From the NCBI RefSeq assembly GCF_017351175.1, contig NZ_JAFMPN010000016.1, forward strand, positions 1,251-65,250: 64,000 nt of DNA, written 5' to 3'. Below are positions 1 to 9,996 of the stretch, one piece after another; position 1 is the first letter of the stretch; the number at the start of each line of letters is the position of its first letter. A program made the position numbers and the translations under genes. A model generated the notes under the pieces. The model was not told the origin of the DNA and ran no database searches. It saw only the letters and a list, made by a program, of their open reading frames with translations. This DNA comes from Desulfovibrio sp. Huiquan2017 (GTDB lineage Bacteria > Desulfobacterota > Desulfovibrionia > Desulfovibrionales > Desulfovibrionaceae).

Positions 1-1692
1 AAAAAGCTGGACGGCACCGGCCAAGCCACCTTCCGCCTGCGTATCAAGCTCTGGCAACACGCCCGGCGGCTGGAGCTGCGTCTGTTCGACATCACCATGG
101 CTTACAAGCTGTGGGCCGACGGCGAGCTCGTCGCGCAAAGCGGCACGGTGGGAACGGACGCGGAAACAGAAATCCCCCGCCGTTCACTGGTGCTGGCCGA
201 GATCGAACCCAAGGGAAGCGACCTGGAGCTGGTGCTTCAGGTCTCCAACCACCATTTCCGCCAAGGCGGCGTGCTCGACAGCATAGAGATCGCCCCCCCC
301 GGCCCGCTGCAAAGGGCTCAAAACCGGCACCGGGCCATATCCTTCCTTTTCGCAGGCTGCCTGATGATCGCGGCCGTGTACCACCTCTTTCTCTATTACA
401 AGAACCGAAAGCTGCCGTCGGCCCTCTACTTCGGGATATACTGCCTGCTCATGTTGGGCTACTGCACCACTTCGAACACCTCGTTATGGGCCGCAAACCT
501 GTTCCTCCCGCCGCTGCCCCCGGCCCTCGCGGAATATTTCCCGCTATTTTGCTATCTCGCCCTTGGCCCATTTCTCTACAGATTCTTCAAATCCCTCTAC
601 CCGCAGGAAATCCACACGATAGTCCAGCACATTGTCGATATCCGATTGGCGATCTTCGTCATCCTTCTCCCGTTCGCCCCGGACTACAACATCTCCCAAT
701 ACATCGCCCTCGCCATGCTGGCGAGCGCACTCTACGGCATCTACTACGTCCAACGTCTCATGGTCTGCGTGTGGCGGGGGCGCAACGGCGCGGGACTGCT
801 GCTCACGGGGTCCGTGGTCTTCCTGCTCACCAGCCTGAACGACACTCTGGCCCACGCCAAAATCATCAACAGCGTGTATCTCCTCGAACCGGGCATGCTC
901 TTTCTTGTCGTCACCCAGTCGCTGGCGCTGGCCAAGCGGTTCACTCACGCCATGGAGGCCGAGGAAAAGCTCTCCGGGGAACTGGAGCGCAAGAACGCCT
1001 CGCTGTTAGCCGAAATCGAGAAACGAAACCGGCTGGAGCGCGCAATCGTCAACATTAGCGAGGAGGAACGCCGTCGCTTCAGCGTCGAGCTACATGACGG
1101 CCTATGTCAGCAGCTCGTCGGAGCGCGGCTGCACGCATCCATCCTGACCGATCAGCTTTCCGGCACCCAGGAAGGCAAAGCCATGGCCAGCCTGACGGCC
1201 ATGCTCGAAGAAGCCTCCAACGATGCCTACCGCACCTCGCGCGGGCTCTGGCCCGTGGAGCATGATCCAGCGACGCCCGGTCCCTCGCTGGAGGACTTGG
1301 CGCGCACAATCGCCCGGGACACCGGCATTGCCGTGACCTTTGAAAACGACTGCCATTGCACCCAGTGTACCAACCCCAATGTGACCACCCTCTACCGCAT
1401 CGCCCAGGAGGCATTGTCCAACGCGGTCAAACACGCCCGAGCGGGCGCGATCCGCATGCAGCTGCGCTGCCCCGAACAAGGCGGGATCGCACTCATAGTC
1501 CGCGATGACGGCATCGGCCGGGATGAGGCCGCGCGGCAAACACGCTCCAAGGGCGGACTGGGACTCAGCATCATGGCCCACCGTGCGGGCATGATCCAGG
1601 CGGACCTGCGGATCGAGGACGAATCGGGCCATGGCACCAAAGTGACCTGCATCGCCCCCTGCGTCGTGGCCGCAGCGCTCGACCAAAAATAA
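1..1692 (+). CDS. 7TM-DISM sensor histidine kinase, NarL-type (5' end outside window)
   Basis: The reading frame is open from base 1, so the gene begins upstream and the first visible Met (base 97) is internal. The visible 563 residues hold the end of a beta-rich extracellular sensor domain (about 1-125), a block of about seven hydrophobic helices (about 145-315), a short coiled coil, a HisKA_3-type phosphoacceptor region with ELHDGLCQQL (His near visible residue 365), and a HATPase domain with an N-box (LYRIAQEALSNAVKHA), DDGIGRD and GGLGL. This is the architecture of membrane kinases that partner NarL/LuxR response regulators. It runs convergent to the tpsA gene; the NarL-type regulator at 12187 lies on the far side of the secretion locus and is its likely partner (inference). 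The sensed ligand is unknown. Confidence 0.9.
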   Translation, partial: KKLDGTGQATFRLRIKLWQHARRLELRLFDITMAYKLWADGELVAQSGTVGTDAETEIPRRSLVLAEIEPKGSDLELVLQVSNHHFRQGGVLDSIEIAPPGPLQRAQNRHRAISFLFAGCLMIAAVYHLFLYYKNRKLPSALYFGIYCLLMLGYCTTSNTSLWAANLFLPPLPPALAEYFPLFCYLALGPFLYRFFKSLYPQEIHTIVQHIVDIRLAIFVILLPFAPDYNISQYIALAMLASALYGIYYVQRLMVCVWRGRNGAGLLLTGSVVFLLTSLNDTLAHAKIINSVYLLEPGMLFLVVTQSLALAKRFTHAMEAEEKLSGELERKNASLLAEIEKRNRLERAIVNISEEERRRFSVELHDGLCQQLVGARLHASILTDQLSGTQEGKAMASLTAMLEEASNDAYRTSRGLWPVEHDPATPGPSLEDLARTIARDTGIAVTFENDCHCTQCTNPNVTTLYRIAQEALSNAVKHARAGAIRMQLRCPEQGGIALIVRDDGIGRDEAARQTRSKGGLGLSIMAHRAGMIQADLRIEDESGHGTKVTCIAPCVVAAALDQK

Positions 1693-1724
1693 GAAGGCTT
1701 GGAAGCAAGCACTTCCAAGCCTTC
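1693..1724 (-). terminator. Hairpin between kinase gene and tpsA
   Basis: Perfect 13-bp arms (1693-1705 and 1712-1724) with a 6-base loop. Read on the minus strand the hairpin is followed by TTATTTTTGG, so it best serves as the terminator of tpsA. It begins directly after the kinase stop codon and may act in both directions. Confidence 0.75.
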
Positions 1725-1796
1725 GCCACAGGCGGGCGGAGAGGACCGACGAATCCGCAGGACAGCGGGTTCGGCCCACTCCGCCGCGCGCCTTTT

Positions 1797-4700
1797 TTAC
1801 GGACGAGGGGGAACGGCACCCCCATTTTGCACGTTCTTCATGGATAACGGCGGGACAACCCCTGTCGCCGGAGCCGCTCCGGGCGTCGTCGCTGCGCCTG
1901 CGTTGGATTGGTCATATACCGGGACCGTGCTGACGCCCTCGTTCACTGCTGCCGGGCCGGAGTTGCTGTCGACATTCAAGAGCGTCGTGTCCTCCACGGT
2001 TCTCCGTTCGATGCCGCCAGCGGCATCGATATTCTCTCCGGAAGCGGCCTCGACGTCCGTGTTGACCAGCGTCGTCTTGCCACCGGCAGTGATGTTCAAG
2101 GCGCCATCGGCATTAATGGTCGCCCCCTCATTCCGGGTACTGCTTCCACCGCCTATGCCGACGTAACCGCTCGAAGTATTGTCCGTATCCTCGGCTGTGG
2201 ATTTGAACACCCCGTTCTCCACCTTCCATTCGCTCGAAGTCACAGACTTGGCCCCGGCCGTACCGATCGACAGACCGTCGCCGGTCAGTTGGTCTGCCGT
2301 GCCGGTCTTGACCGCATCCGTCGTCTTGGTCGACGCACCGGCCTGCTTGGACTGCGTGGCGTTCGAAGGCGTCGCCGTCTTGCCCGCCGTCCCGGTCTTG
2401 ACCGCATCCTTCGTCTTGGTCGACGCACCGGCCTGCTTGGACTGCGTGGCGCTCGACGGCGTCGCCGTCTTGCCCGCCGTCCCGGACTTGACCGCATCCT
2501 TCGGCTTGGTCGACGCACCGCCCTGCTTGGACTGCGTGGCGCTCGACGGCGTCGCCGTCTTGCCCGCCGTCCCGGACTTGACCGCATCCTTCGGCTTGGT
2601 CGACGCACCGCCCTGCTTGGACTGCGTGGCGCTCGACGGCGTCGCCGTCTTGCCCGCCGTCCCGGACTTGACCGCATCCTTCGGCTTGGTCGACGCACCG
2701 CCCTGCTTGGACTGCGTGGCGCTCGACGGCGTCGCCGTCTTGCCCGCCGTCCCGGACTTGACCGCATCCTTCGGCTTGGTCGACGCACCGGCCTGCTTGG
2801 ACTGCGTGGCGTTCGAAGGCGTCGTCGTCTTGCCCGCCGTCCCGGTCTTGGCCGCATCCGTCGTCTTGGTCGACGCTCCGGCCTGCTTGGACTGCGTGGC
2901 GTTCGCAGGCGTCGTCGTCTTGCCCGCCGTCCCGGTCTTGACCGCAGCCTTCGTCTTGGTCGACGCACCGGCCTGCGTGGACTGCGTGGCGTTCGAAGGC
3001 GTCGCCGTCTTGCCCGCCGTCCCGGTCTTGACCGCAGCCTTCGTCTTGGTCGACGCACCGGCCTGCGTGGACTGCGTGGCGTTCGAAGGCGTCGCCGTCT
3101 TGCCCGCCGTGCCGGTCTTGGCCGCATCCGTCGTCTTGGTCGACGTGCCGGTTTTAGCCGCATCCGTCGTCTTCGCCGTCGTTTGAGACGACTTGGCCGG
3201 GATCGGCTTTTCGATTTTCTTGTTGACGGAACCGGCTATCGTTATGCCGAAACCGGATTCTGTATTCTTCGTGGCGGTAATATTCACATCGTCCTTAGCC
3301 GCAATACCGACATCGCCCGAGCTGGTCATATTGGTTCCCACCAGGTTCACGTCACCGCCCGAAGCATTGATCTCAATTCCACCGGCTCCCGCAGAAACGC
3401 TGCCTGCCTGCTGAACCGTCTGGTTCTTCTTTCGGAACTGAATACCGGCCGTAGCTGCTTCTTCCGTTACCGCAGTGGAAACGGTTGCACCGTCAGCCTG
3501 CGCGTTCGGCGACGCAACCGGCGGCGTCGTGGCTTGCCCTTTGTCCGCGCCTGTGCCGCTTACAGCCTGCTTGGCCTTGAGTTGCTGCATCACGGTACCA
3601 TGCTTATCCTGCCAGGTCGCCAAGTCCTCGTTGCTCTGCGCGCTTCCGTCAGAACCTTGCGTGCCGCCGGTTCCGGTCTTGGCCGCAGGTGTCTGCGGTG
3701 TCGTTTTAGTGGTTTTATTTGTTTTTGATGCAGAAGTGGAAAGCGCAACGCCAACGGCCGAGGACTTGGAGGTGCTTTCAGCCGCCTCGAAGTTCACATC
3801 GCCCCCGGCATTGATACTGGCTTTATTCCCTGCGGCCAGATCGGTACCTTCAAGGTTGACGTCCTTACCGCTGTTTATGACGAGGTTGCCGCCGGAAGAA
3901 AGGCTTCCAGCCGCTGCCGTGGATTCCTCGGCCTTGCTATGACCCACCTCCGCAGTGACATCAACGGATTTGCCATCGGAGGTTCCCTGAGCGTTCGAGG
4001 ATTTTGACGTCCCGACGCCCAATCCCGCACGGACACTTGTGGATTTGCTCTCGGAGGTACTGTGGGCTGCATTAATGGCGACACCTTCCGCACCGCTGAT
4101 GGTCGCATCACCGCCGGCCGCCATATTGGTGCCTTCCAGCGTGACGGCTTTGCCTGCGTTCAAAGTCAGGTTGCCTCCAGTTGCGATGCTGCCTGCGGTG
4201 GCGGTTACGGAAGAGGCGGTTTCCTTGCTATAGCCACCCGCAACCTTGGCGTCCACGTTCGACTTTCCCGATCCTCCACCTGCGGAATCTCCTACATTAA
4301 CAGACGCGCTGGCGTCATACGAGGTTGTGCTGGAGCTCGCAGTGTCTTTGGCGGCGTCGAAGGCAATACTGCCACCGGCATCAATGGCTGTGTCGCCTGT
4401 GGAGGAAAGATTGGTCCCTTCCAAGCGGGTATCGCCTTTTGTTTTAATAGTAATGTTGCCGCCGGAACTGATGCCGCCGGCAACGGCGGTGGTGGAGTTT
4501 GCACTTGTGTCCGTTTTGCTCGTGCCGCCGGAGACGCTTGCCTCAAACCCCTTACCCGAGCCTCGCGTGAGGCCTGCACTCATGGCAGCATTGACGTTAC
4601 TGTCGGATGAGGACGAGGTTTCAGTATTCTCCGCAGCCTTGAAATCCAGGGAACCCGCTTCAAGTGCCACTCCTTGGCCCCCGCTGAGCTGCGTTCCTTC

Positions 4701-7700
4701 CAAGGTGGTCTTTCCGGAAGTCACGCTCGTAATCTTTCCGCCGGTCTTGATGGTGGAAACAACAGCCTCGCTGGATGCGGACGCACTCTTGTTGTCGTCT
4801 CTGCTGTAGCTGGCCTTGATGCCTGCGCCAACCTTGGCTGTCGCTTTAGCTCCAGCGCCCGCTTCTGCCCCGCCCGCATCTAGACCGACTCCTGCGCTGG
4901 CCGTGACGCCCGCATCGGCCTTGGCATATACGCCTATTTTGGCGGTATCGGATGTGCTTGTGCTTGTCTTGTAGCTGGTATTGGCCGCAGCCCGGCTGTC
5001 GTAAGTCTTGGCTGTCTGGCTGAAATCGCCGCCCGCTTCGATGGCGGTGCCGACATCGGTGATGCCGTTCTCTGCGGTACGGGCAATGGACCCGGAGCCG
5101 GAAGTAATGGAAGACACCCGGGCGGTGGTGCTCCCTTCAGCACTCGTGGTCTTTGAAACCTTTTGTTGTACCCCAACGGACAATTCGGCCTTGACGCTTC
5201 CCGAAGCACTCACTCCCGCATTGGCGCCGAGACCAGCATTGGCCGAGGCAGAGGTTTGAGCCTTGGCGCTTGCTTTGCCGTCAATATACAGACCGGAGCT
5301 CGTTTTGGTCGTCGAAGAGGTGCTCGTATGGCTATCCTCTGCGGCCAGGAAAGACATATCCTTTGCCGTAATATCCACGCCTGTCTCACCGCTCAGGTCG
5401 GAGCCCTGCACGACGAGATCCTTTTTGGAATTGATCGTAAGATTGCCGCCGCTGGCGAGCGTTGTTCCCTTATTGACAATATCGGTCGTCGTGTCCGTCG
5501 TGGTCTTGGTACGGAGAAGGTCGATACTCGTGCTGGAGTTCGCGTTGGCGGTTGCCGTAGCATTAGCACCGGCGTTGGCGCTTCCGGTTTTGGCATTTGC
5601 GCTGGCTCCGGCCGTCGCCTCGGCATCGGCCGAATTGGTCGTGCTCGCGTAAAGACCAACCTTGACCGTAGTGGTTTTGCTGGTAGCAACGTGGGTGTCT
5701 TGTGCCGCAAGGATATTCACGTTTTCGCCGGAGAGATTGGCGTCCCCGCCGGTTGTCACCTCTGCACCCCGCAGCGTGACGTCGCTCTTGCCCGTGAGGG
5801 TGAGATTTTTGTTTGCGTTAATCTGAGACGCCACGGCAGTCGTAGATTTATCTAACGAATCCGTGGTCGTGGTTTTCAGCAAATCGATCCCGCCGGCATC
5901 ATTGGTGGCTGATGTCGAGGCACTCGCCTGGACTTTTCCCGAAGTGTCGACCGAAGCGTCCGTTGATGAGGATTTCGTATCACCGTCTCCACCGGAGAAA
6001 GAAAGAATACTGATCTTTTCAATGTGTGTCTTCGTGCTCGCCGTATCGCGAGCTTCCAGAACATTTAGATCCGTCCCGGCAATAGTAACATCGCCTTTGG
6101 CGTTCAGCTTGGCGCCCTGAAGCGTGGCCGTTTTTTCGGCGGACAGGTTCATGTCGTTGCCGGTAGAAACGGTCGAACCAACGGCCTTGGTCTGCTGGCG
6201 CTCCGTAGTTTTCGTTTCCTTACCATACAAGCCGCCAGAGACAAAAAGACCTGATTTGGTCTTAGTAGTAGCCACTCCCTTGCTGTTGTTACGAGCCAGG
6301 ATATTGATATCTTCCCCGGCGTCCAGATCCGCGTTGCCGCCAGCCTTGATGGAGGAACCGGCCACGGTGATGTCCTTCTTGGCCGTCACCGTCAAATTGC
6401 CTCCGCTGGAAAGCGTGGAGCCTATCTGTTTCGTTCTGGTGTACGTGGTATCGGTGTTTTTGGAATGCGTATGCGCTGCTGCCCCCCGCTGCATGGTATC
6501 CAGAACCACGCTATTGCCCGCGGTCAGATCGGCATTGCCCTCAGCGGCAATATTGGCCCCCAAGTTTGTAATATTCTTTGCCGCATCGAGTTTCAGATCT
6601 CCGGTGGAAACGATGCTCCCCGTTTTACCCATGGTCGTCGAGCCGGGGTGCATGACCAAGGTCTTGTTGAGGATGCTGCCGTCAGTGGAGGACAGGGCCA
6701 CATCGTCGCCTGAAATGGTGCCGCTGGTATTGGTGATGTCACCTTTCGTGGTGACGTTCAACGTGTTGGCTGAAATGGAGCCGCCCGTGTTGGTCAGTGA
6801 CTTCAGGTTGAGATTGGCAGTCGTTGCGGAGATATTTGTCCCGTCGCTCGAGGCGAACATCTGTTTGGTCGAAGCCGCCAGATAGACCACCGGCGCCAGC
6901 ACTTTCTGACCATCGACAACGGTCTCCACCATCCAGAGCATGTCTTCCGTGAGTAAAGATTGCTGATACGCACTCAGCTTCGTGCCCATTTTCAGACCGA
7001 GCGTTCCCGCCTGATTGGCAGCGCTATCCATGAGACCTTGCATCTGCTCTTTTTCGTTGGAATATTCCGGGAGGAGATTGCCACCTGTCTTGGAGGCCAA
7101 CTGTTGACCTACGAGATATGTCTCATAACCTGCATCGCCCAAACGCTTGAGCACTTCATCGGAATCGAAGTTGTTTTTCGCAAGAAGATACTCACTGCCC
7201 AGGAAGTTATCAATATCGGCGTACAAAGGATTGGATTCTACCAGATAACTGGCATTTGAACTCTTATTGGTGACGAACATGCCATTGGGGTTAGTGGGCA
7301 GATTCAGCGTCAAGCCGAGAAAAGTCGTTCCTGTTGCCGTCAGAGCGGCAGGAGAGCCGGTGCTTGGCGAACCGCTGTTCGCCAGTGAAACATTGTCAAC
7401 GTAGAGATTTTCGGCCCTGATGTATGCTTTTTGTATAGTAGTTGGCAGTACCGTGACGTCTTCACTCGCATACTGATCTGGTTTATCATCGTCCTCATAG
7501 TCCAATTTGATCTCTTCAGTTCTCTTTCTATTAAGTACTATATCGGTATTGTCGAAGGATGACCCTGAATTCCCAATAATTTTTACGTTATTGCCGGAAA
7601 TTGAACTTCCTAAATTGAGACCGGAATCAAATCCCTGAATGGTTACCGTTCCTTCGCCTCCGCCATTGATATGCGGTGTAAACGCAGGGGGGCCTCCAAG

Positions 7701-9986
7701 AAAATATTCAGATACATAGAATACTATACGATAATAATCGGCATGATCCTTATTATAAAGAAATGTGCTTGTACGATCCTCTTGATAATTATTGTAAGAC
7801 CGTATAGCGCCATTCTGGACCTGATTCTTGAATTTTTTCGCTGTAATTGTAATGTTATTTGCCGCATCAATGTAGCTGCTATTAATAAAACTGTTAGCAG
7901 TAATTGTTGTATCATGTCCAGAACCAATGGTTGCAAGAGGTGTTTGCGGTGTGGAATCATTATTGAATGTTTGGCTTGCTGAAGCTATCAGATCGTTCCC
8001 GGCATACAGTGCTCCTGCGTTTGTTAGGCTGCCTTGCGAACTGGCGATCAAATTATGCGCAGCAGAGATACCTCCGGTAGACTCGTTTTGGAAAAAACGG
8101 GCCTGTATATCAAGATCATAGCCGGAATAAAGCATGCCATAGTTAATAAAATTAGAAGAGACAACGATATTACCTGCACCCGACCCCGAAGTGGCGGCCA
8201 AAATACGTGAAGTCGAATCCCCCGTTCCACCAACAGTCAGCCCGGACGTCACCGTCACGTCCATGTCCCCGGTACTTTCCATGGAACCGCCGTCGGTGAC
8301 TCTCAGCTTTCCGGTTCCCATGTGCATAGAACCGCTCAACAGGTTGCCCGTATTGTCGACGGATCCGCTGTTTGCGGTCGTCTTGCCTCCGACATCAAGC
8401 AAACCGTAGGCGTGCATGGAGCCGCTGTTACGGAAGTCACCGTCAACACGCACGAGGATATCGCCGGCGTCTGCCGTCATAATTCCTGCGTTGATCAGAT
8501 CGGTGCCGGCAAAGAGGCTGATATCTCCTGCGGCGCTCTGTACGCCCTGCCTGACTCCTGCGTCGAAGGTCATGCTCCCGGTGGCTGCTGTCAGGTCCAT
8601 ATTGCCCGTAGACTTGAGTGCGGCGTTACCGAAAAAGAGGTCTCCGCCCGTGGCGGTCACTCCCATGGAACCGCCTGAATTCAGGGTGGACAGAGAGGAA
8701 GCGCCGACAGCAAGACTCTGGGTGAGCAGGGAAAAAACGGAACCTGCGCCATAGTAGACACCGTCAAGATTCCATGCGGCGGAACCGATGAGACTGACCG
8801 CGTAGCCGTACCGTTTGTTGGCATCGGTAATATCTGCCGTAGCGGACGCCGTGTCGGTCAATGTCCCAAGATTGTAAATGAGACCACTCTCGGCCTTGAT
8901 ACCACCGCCAGTAAGCATGGCACCGCCGTTGGTGGCTGTCAGGCTGAGGTTGTGTCCGGCGGAAAGGTTGGCGTCAATCGCCTTTACGGCATCAGCCCCG
9001 GCATCTGTACTGGTGATGCTCAAATCACGCTTGGCCGAAAGCCGGCTGGCGATCTCGATCTTGCCGGAGGATGTAATGACAAAATCCTGGGCCGTGGCTG
9101 CAGCCTCACCCTGCATGCGGACGCCAACGCCCGTCTCAGTGGCCTTCATGTTGATGAGGTTCGCATACATGCCGCCCAACGCGCTGGAATCAATGGCCCA
9201 AGTCGGGGCTGCTTCCGCTGCATCGGAGGCGATGGCACGGGTCTCGCCGGTCTCATGATTCCAATGATTCGAACCCGCCACCATGTTCAGGGTCTGCGCA
9301 TTGACCTGTCCCTGAACGGCGATCTTGCGGGAAACGAGATTGAGAACCTGCTGAGCGCTCGCGTTGATGCCGGTACCCGTAATGAGGATATCCCCGCCGC
9401 GCACGTCGAAGCCGTTGAGCACGCCGCCCGTCATGTCGGGCGTCCCGGTAACGAGGCTGGCCTTATCCGTATTGAGGAAGCCGCCGCCGCTGCTGGTGAT
9501 GCCGAAGGGGTTGGCGATGATGACATCGGCCTTGCCACCCAGGACTTCGGTAAAACCGTTCAGGTAGGTGCGGCTGTTCCCTGTCACTTCATTAAGGATG
9601 ATGCGCGCCTGATGGCCAGCGGCAAGATTCGCGTTGCCCGCGACCTGCCCGGCCAGCTGGGACCGTCGATAGGCCTGGCTCATGTCTCCGTTATTCAGCA
9701 CCAGCCCATGTGCATCGACGTTATAGCTCGTGAAGGCGTTATGCGACAAGCCGGAGCTGTTAGGCGCGGCGATGTTGACCACGGGCACGCCGTTCCCTGC
9801 AGGCGTGACAGTCGTATTCGTCGCCCCGGAGGGAACCGGGTCCGCCGCCAGGACCATCTGAGGCGGGCACAGGAGCAGGAGACACAAGAGCCAGACCAGT
9901 GATCTGAATCCGAGTTCCATGCACTGTTCACCCATCTTGCGCGTCATGATTTTTCGCATTGTAGCGTGCCGCATCGTCGTAAACAT
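1797..9986 (-). CDS. TpsA-type filamentous hemagglutinin-like exoprotein
   Basis: This is a 2729-residue protein secreted by the two-partner (type Vb) route. The start at 9986 has AAGGAG six bases upstream, overlapping the stop of tpsB. An extended N-terminus leads to a signal sequence ending near VLAAD (about residue 48). A TPS/haemagglutination domain follows (about 50-300), with the family motif seen as IIANPFGIT. The body consists of beta-helix repeats of the type GGNLTVTAKKDITVAG with Ser/Thr/Ala-rich insertions, and residues about 2290-2559 are nine 30-residue Lys/Thr/Ala repeats. There is no VENN motif or recognisable toxin tip, and the protein ends in a Pro-rich tail. An adhesin or biofilm role is more likely than contact-dependent inhibition. 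The segment at about 7400-8170 is clearly more AT-rich than the rest. Confidence 0.93.
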   Translation of the reverse strand: MFTTMRHATMRKIMTRKMGEQCMELGFRSLVWLLCLLLLCPPQMVLAADPVPSGATNTTVTPAGNGVPVVNIAAPNSSGLSHNAFTSYNVDAHGLVLNNGDMSQAYRRSQLAGQVAGNANLAAGHQARIILNEVTGNSRTYLNGFTEVLGGKADVIIANPFGITSSGGGFLNTDKASLVTGTPDMTGGVLNGFDVRGGDILITGTGINASAQQVLNLVSRKIAVQGQVNAQTLNMVAGSNHWNHETGETRAIASDAAEAAPTWAIDSSALGGMYANLINMKATETGVGVRMQGEAAATAQDFVITSSGKIEIASRLSAKRDLSITSTDAGADAVKAIDANLSAGHNLSLTATNGGAMLTGGGIKAESGLIYNLGTLTDTASATADITDANKRYGYAVSLIGSAAWNLDGVYYGAGSVFSLLTQSLAVGASSLSTLNSGGSMGVTATGGDLFFGNAALKSTGNMDLTAATGSMTFDAGVRQGVQSAAGDISLFAGTDLINAGIMTADAGDILVRVDGDFRNSGSMHAYGLLDVGGKTTANSGSVDNTGNLLSGSMHMGTGKLRVTDGGSMESTGDMDVTVTSGLTVGGTGDSTSRILAATSGSGAGNIVVSSNFINYGMLYSGYDLDIQARFFQNESTGGISAAHNLIASSQGSLTNAGALYAGNDLIASASQTFNNDSTPQTPLATIGSGHDTTITANSFINSSYIDAANNITITAKKFKNQVQNGAIRSYNNYQEDRTSTFLYNKDHADYYRIVFYVSEYFLGGPPAFTPHINGGGEGTVTIQGFDSGLNLGSSISGNNVKIIGNSGSSFDNTDIVLNRKRTEEIKLDYEDDDKPDQYASEDVTVLPTTIQKAYIRAENLYVDNVSLANSGSPSTGSPAALTATGTTFLGLTLNLPTNPNGMFVTNKSSNASYLVESNPLYADIDNFLGSEYLLAKNNFDSDEVLKRLGDAGYETYLVGQQLASKTGGNLLPEYSNEKEQMQGLMDSAANQAGTLGLKMGTKLSAYQQSLLTEDMLWMVETVVDGQKVLAPVVYLAASTKQMFASSDGTNISATTANLNLKSLTNTGGSISANTLNVTTKGDITNTSGTISGDDVALSSTDGSILNKTLVMHPGSTTMGKTGSIVSTGDLKLDAAKNITNLGANIAAEGNADLTAGNSVVLDTMQRGAAAHTHSKNTDTTYTRTKQIGSTLSSGGNLTVTAKKDITVAGSSIKAGGNADLDAGEDINILARNNSKGVATTKTKSGLFVSGGLYGKETKTTERQQTKAVGSTVSTGNDMNLSAEKTATLQGAKLNAKGDVTIAGTDLNVLEARDTASTKTHIEKISILSFSGGDGDTKSSSTDASVDTSGKVQASASTSATNDAGGIDLLKTTTTDSLDKSTTAVASQINANKNLTLTGKSDVTLRGAEVTTGGDANLSGENVNILAAQDTHVATSKTTTVKVGLYASTTNSADAEATAGASANAKTGSANAGANATATANANSSTSIDLLRTKTTTDTTTDIVNKGTTLASGGNLTINSKKDLVVQGSDLSGETGVDITAKDMSFLAAEDSHTSTSSTTKTSSGLYIDGKASAKAQTSASANAGLGANAGVSASGSVKAELSVGVQQKVSKTTSAEGSTTARVSSITSGSGSIARTAENGITDVGTAIEAGGDFSQTAKTYDSRAAANTSYKTSTSTSDTAKIGVYAKADAGVTASAGVGLDAGGAEAGAGAKATAKVGAGIKASYSRDDNKSASASSEAVVSTIKTGGKITSVTSGKTTLEGTQLSGGQGVALEAGSLDFKAAENTETSSSSDSNVNAAMSAGLTRGSGKGFEASVSGGTSKTDTSANSTTAVAGGISSGGNITIKTKGDTRLEGTNLSSTGDTAIDAGGSIAFDAAKDTASSSTTSYDASASVNVGDSAGGGSGKSNVDAKVAGGYSKETASSVTATAGSIATGGNLTLNAGKAVTLEGTNMAAGGDATISGAEGVAINAAHSTSESKSTSVRAGLGVGTSKSSNAQGTSDGKSVDVTAEVGHSKAEESTAAAGSLSSGGNLVINSGKDVNLEGTDLAAGNKASINAGGDVNFEAAESTSKSSAVGVALSTSASKTNKTTKTTPQTPAAKTGTGGTQGSDGSAQSNEDLATWQDKHGTVMQQLKAKQAVSGTGADKGQATTPPVASPNAQADGATVSTAVTEEAATAGIQFRKKNQTVQQAGSVSAGAGGIEINASGGDVNLVGTNMTSSGDVGIAAKDDVNITATKNTESGFGITIAGSVNKKIEKPIPAKSSQTTAKTTDAAKTGTSTKTTDAAKTGTAGKTATPSNATQSTQAGASTKTKAAVKTGTAGKTATPSNATQSTQAGASTKTKAAVKTGTAGKTTTPANATQSKQAGASTKTTDAAKTGTAGKTTTPSNATQSKQAGASTKPKDAVKSGTAGKTATPSSATQSKQGGASTKPKDAVKSGTAGKTATPSSATQSKQGGASTKPKDAVKSGTAGKTATPSSATQSKQGGASTKPKDAVKSGTAGKTATPSSATQSKQAGASTKTKDAVKTGTAGKTATPSNATQSKQAGASTKTTDAVKTGTADQLTGDGLSIGTAGAKSVTSSEWKVENGVFKSTAEDTDNTSSGYVGIGGGSSTRNEGATINADGALNITAGGKTTLVNTDVEAASGENIDAAGGIERRTVEDTTLLNVDSNSGPAAVNEGVSTVPVYDQSNAGAATTPGAAPATGVVPPLSMKNVQNGGAVPPRP
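2311..3120. repeat. Nine tandem 90-bp units inside tpsA
   Basis: Nine consecutive 90-bp units start at 2311, 2401, 2491, 2581, 2671, 2761, 2851, 2941 and 3031; a degraded partial unit follows from 3121. Each encodes 30 residues of the type KTGTAGKTATPSNATQ-SKQ-AGASTKTKDAV. The central units (about 2491-2760) are nearly identical and the outer ones have diverged, as expected for expansion by slippage or unequal recombination. Since 90 is a multiple of three, copy-number change keeps tpsA in frame. Confidence 0.95.
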
Positions 9987-9996
9987 AAGAGGCTCC

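Noticed and set aside
1797-2300. Contact-dependent inhibition toxin at the tpsA C-terminus
   Set aside because: There is no VENN-type boundary motif, no toxin-like domain and no small immunity gene beside the 3' end.
2311-3120. CRISPR array
   Set aside because: The 90-bp units are contiguous coding repeats without unique spacers and there are no cas genes in the window.
2285-3163. Arg/Pro-rich 292-codon minus-strand frame in the repeat array
   Set aside because: It is an out-of-frame translation of the tpsA repeats in the same strand direction with no start signal.
1908-3728. Long plus-strand open frames (606 and 335 codons) opposite the tpsA repeats
   Set aside because: They arise because the 90-bp repeat keeps all six frames open in GC-rich DNA. 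The products are Arg- or Val/Ala-rich low complexity, without ribosome binding sites, and lie opposite a clear tpsA reading frame.
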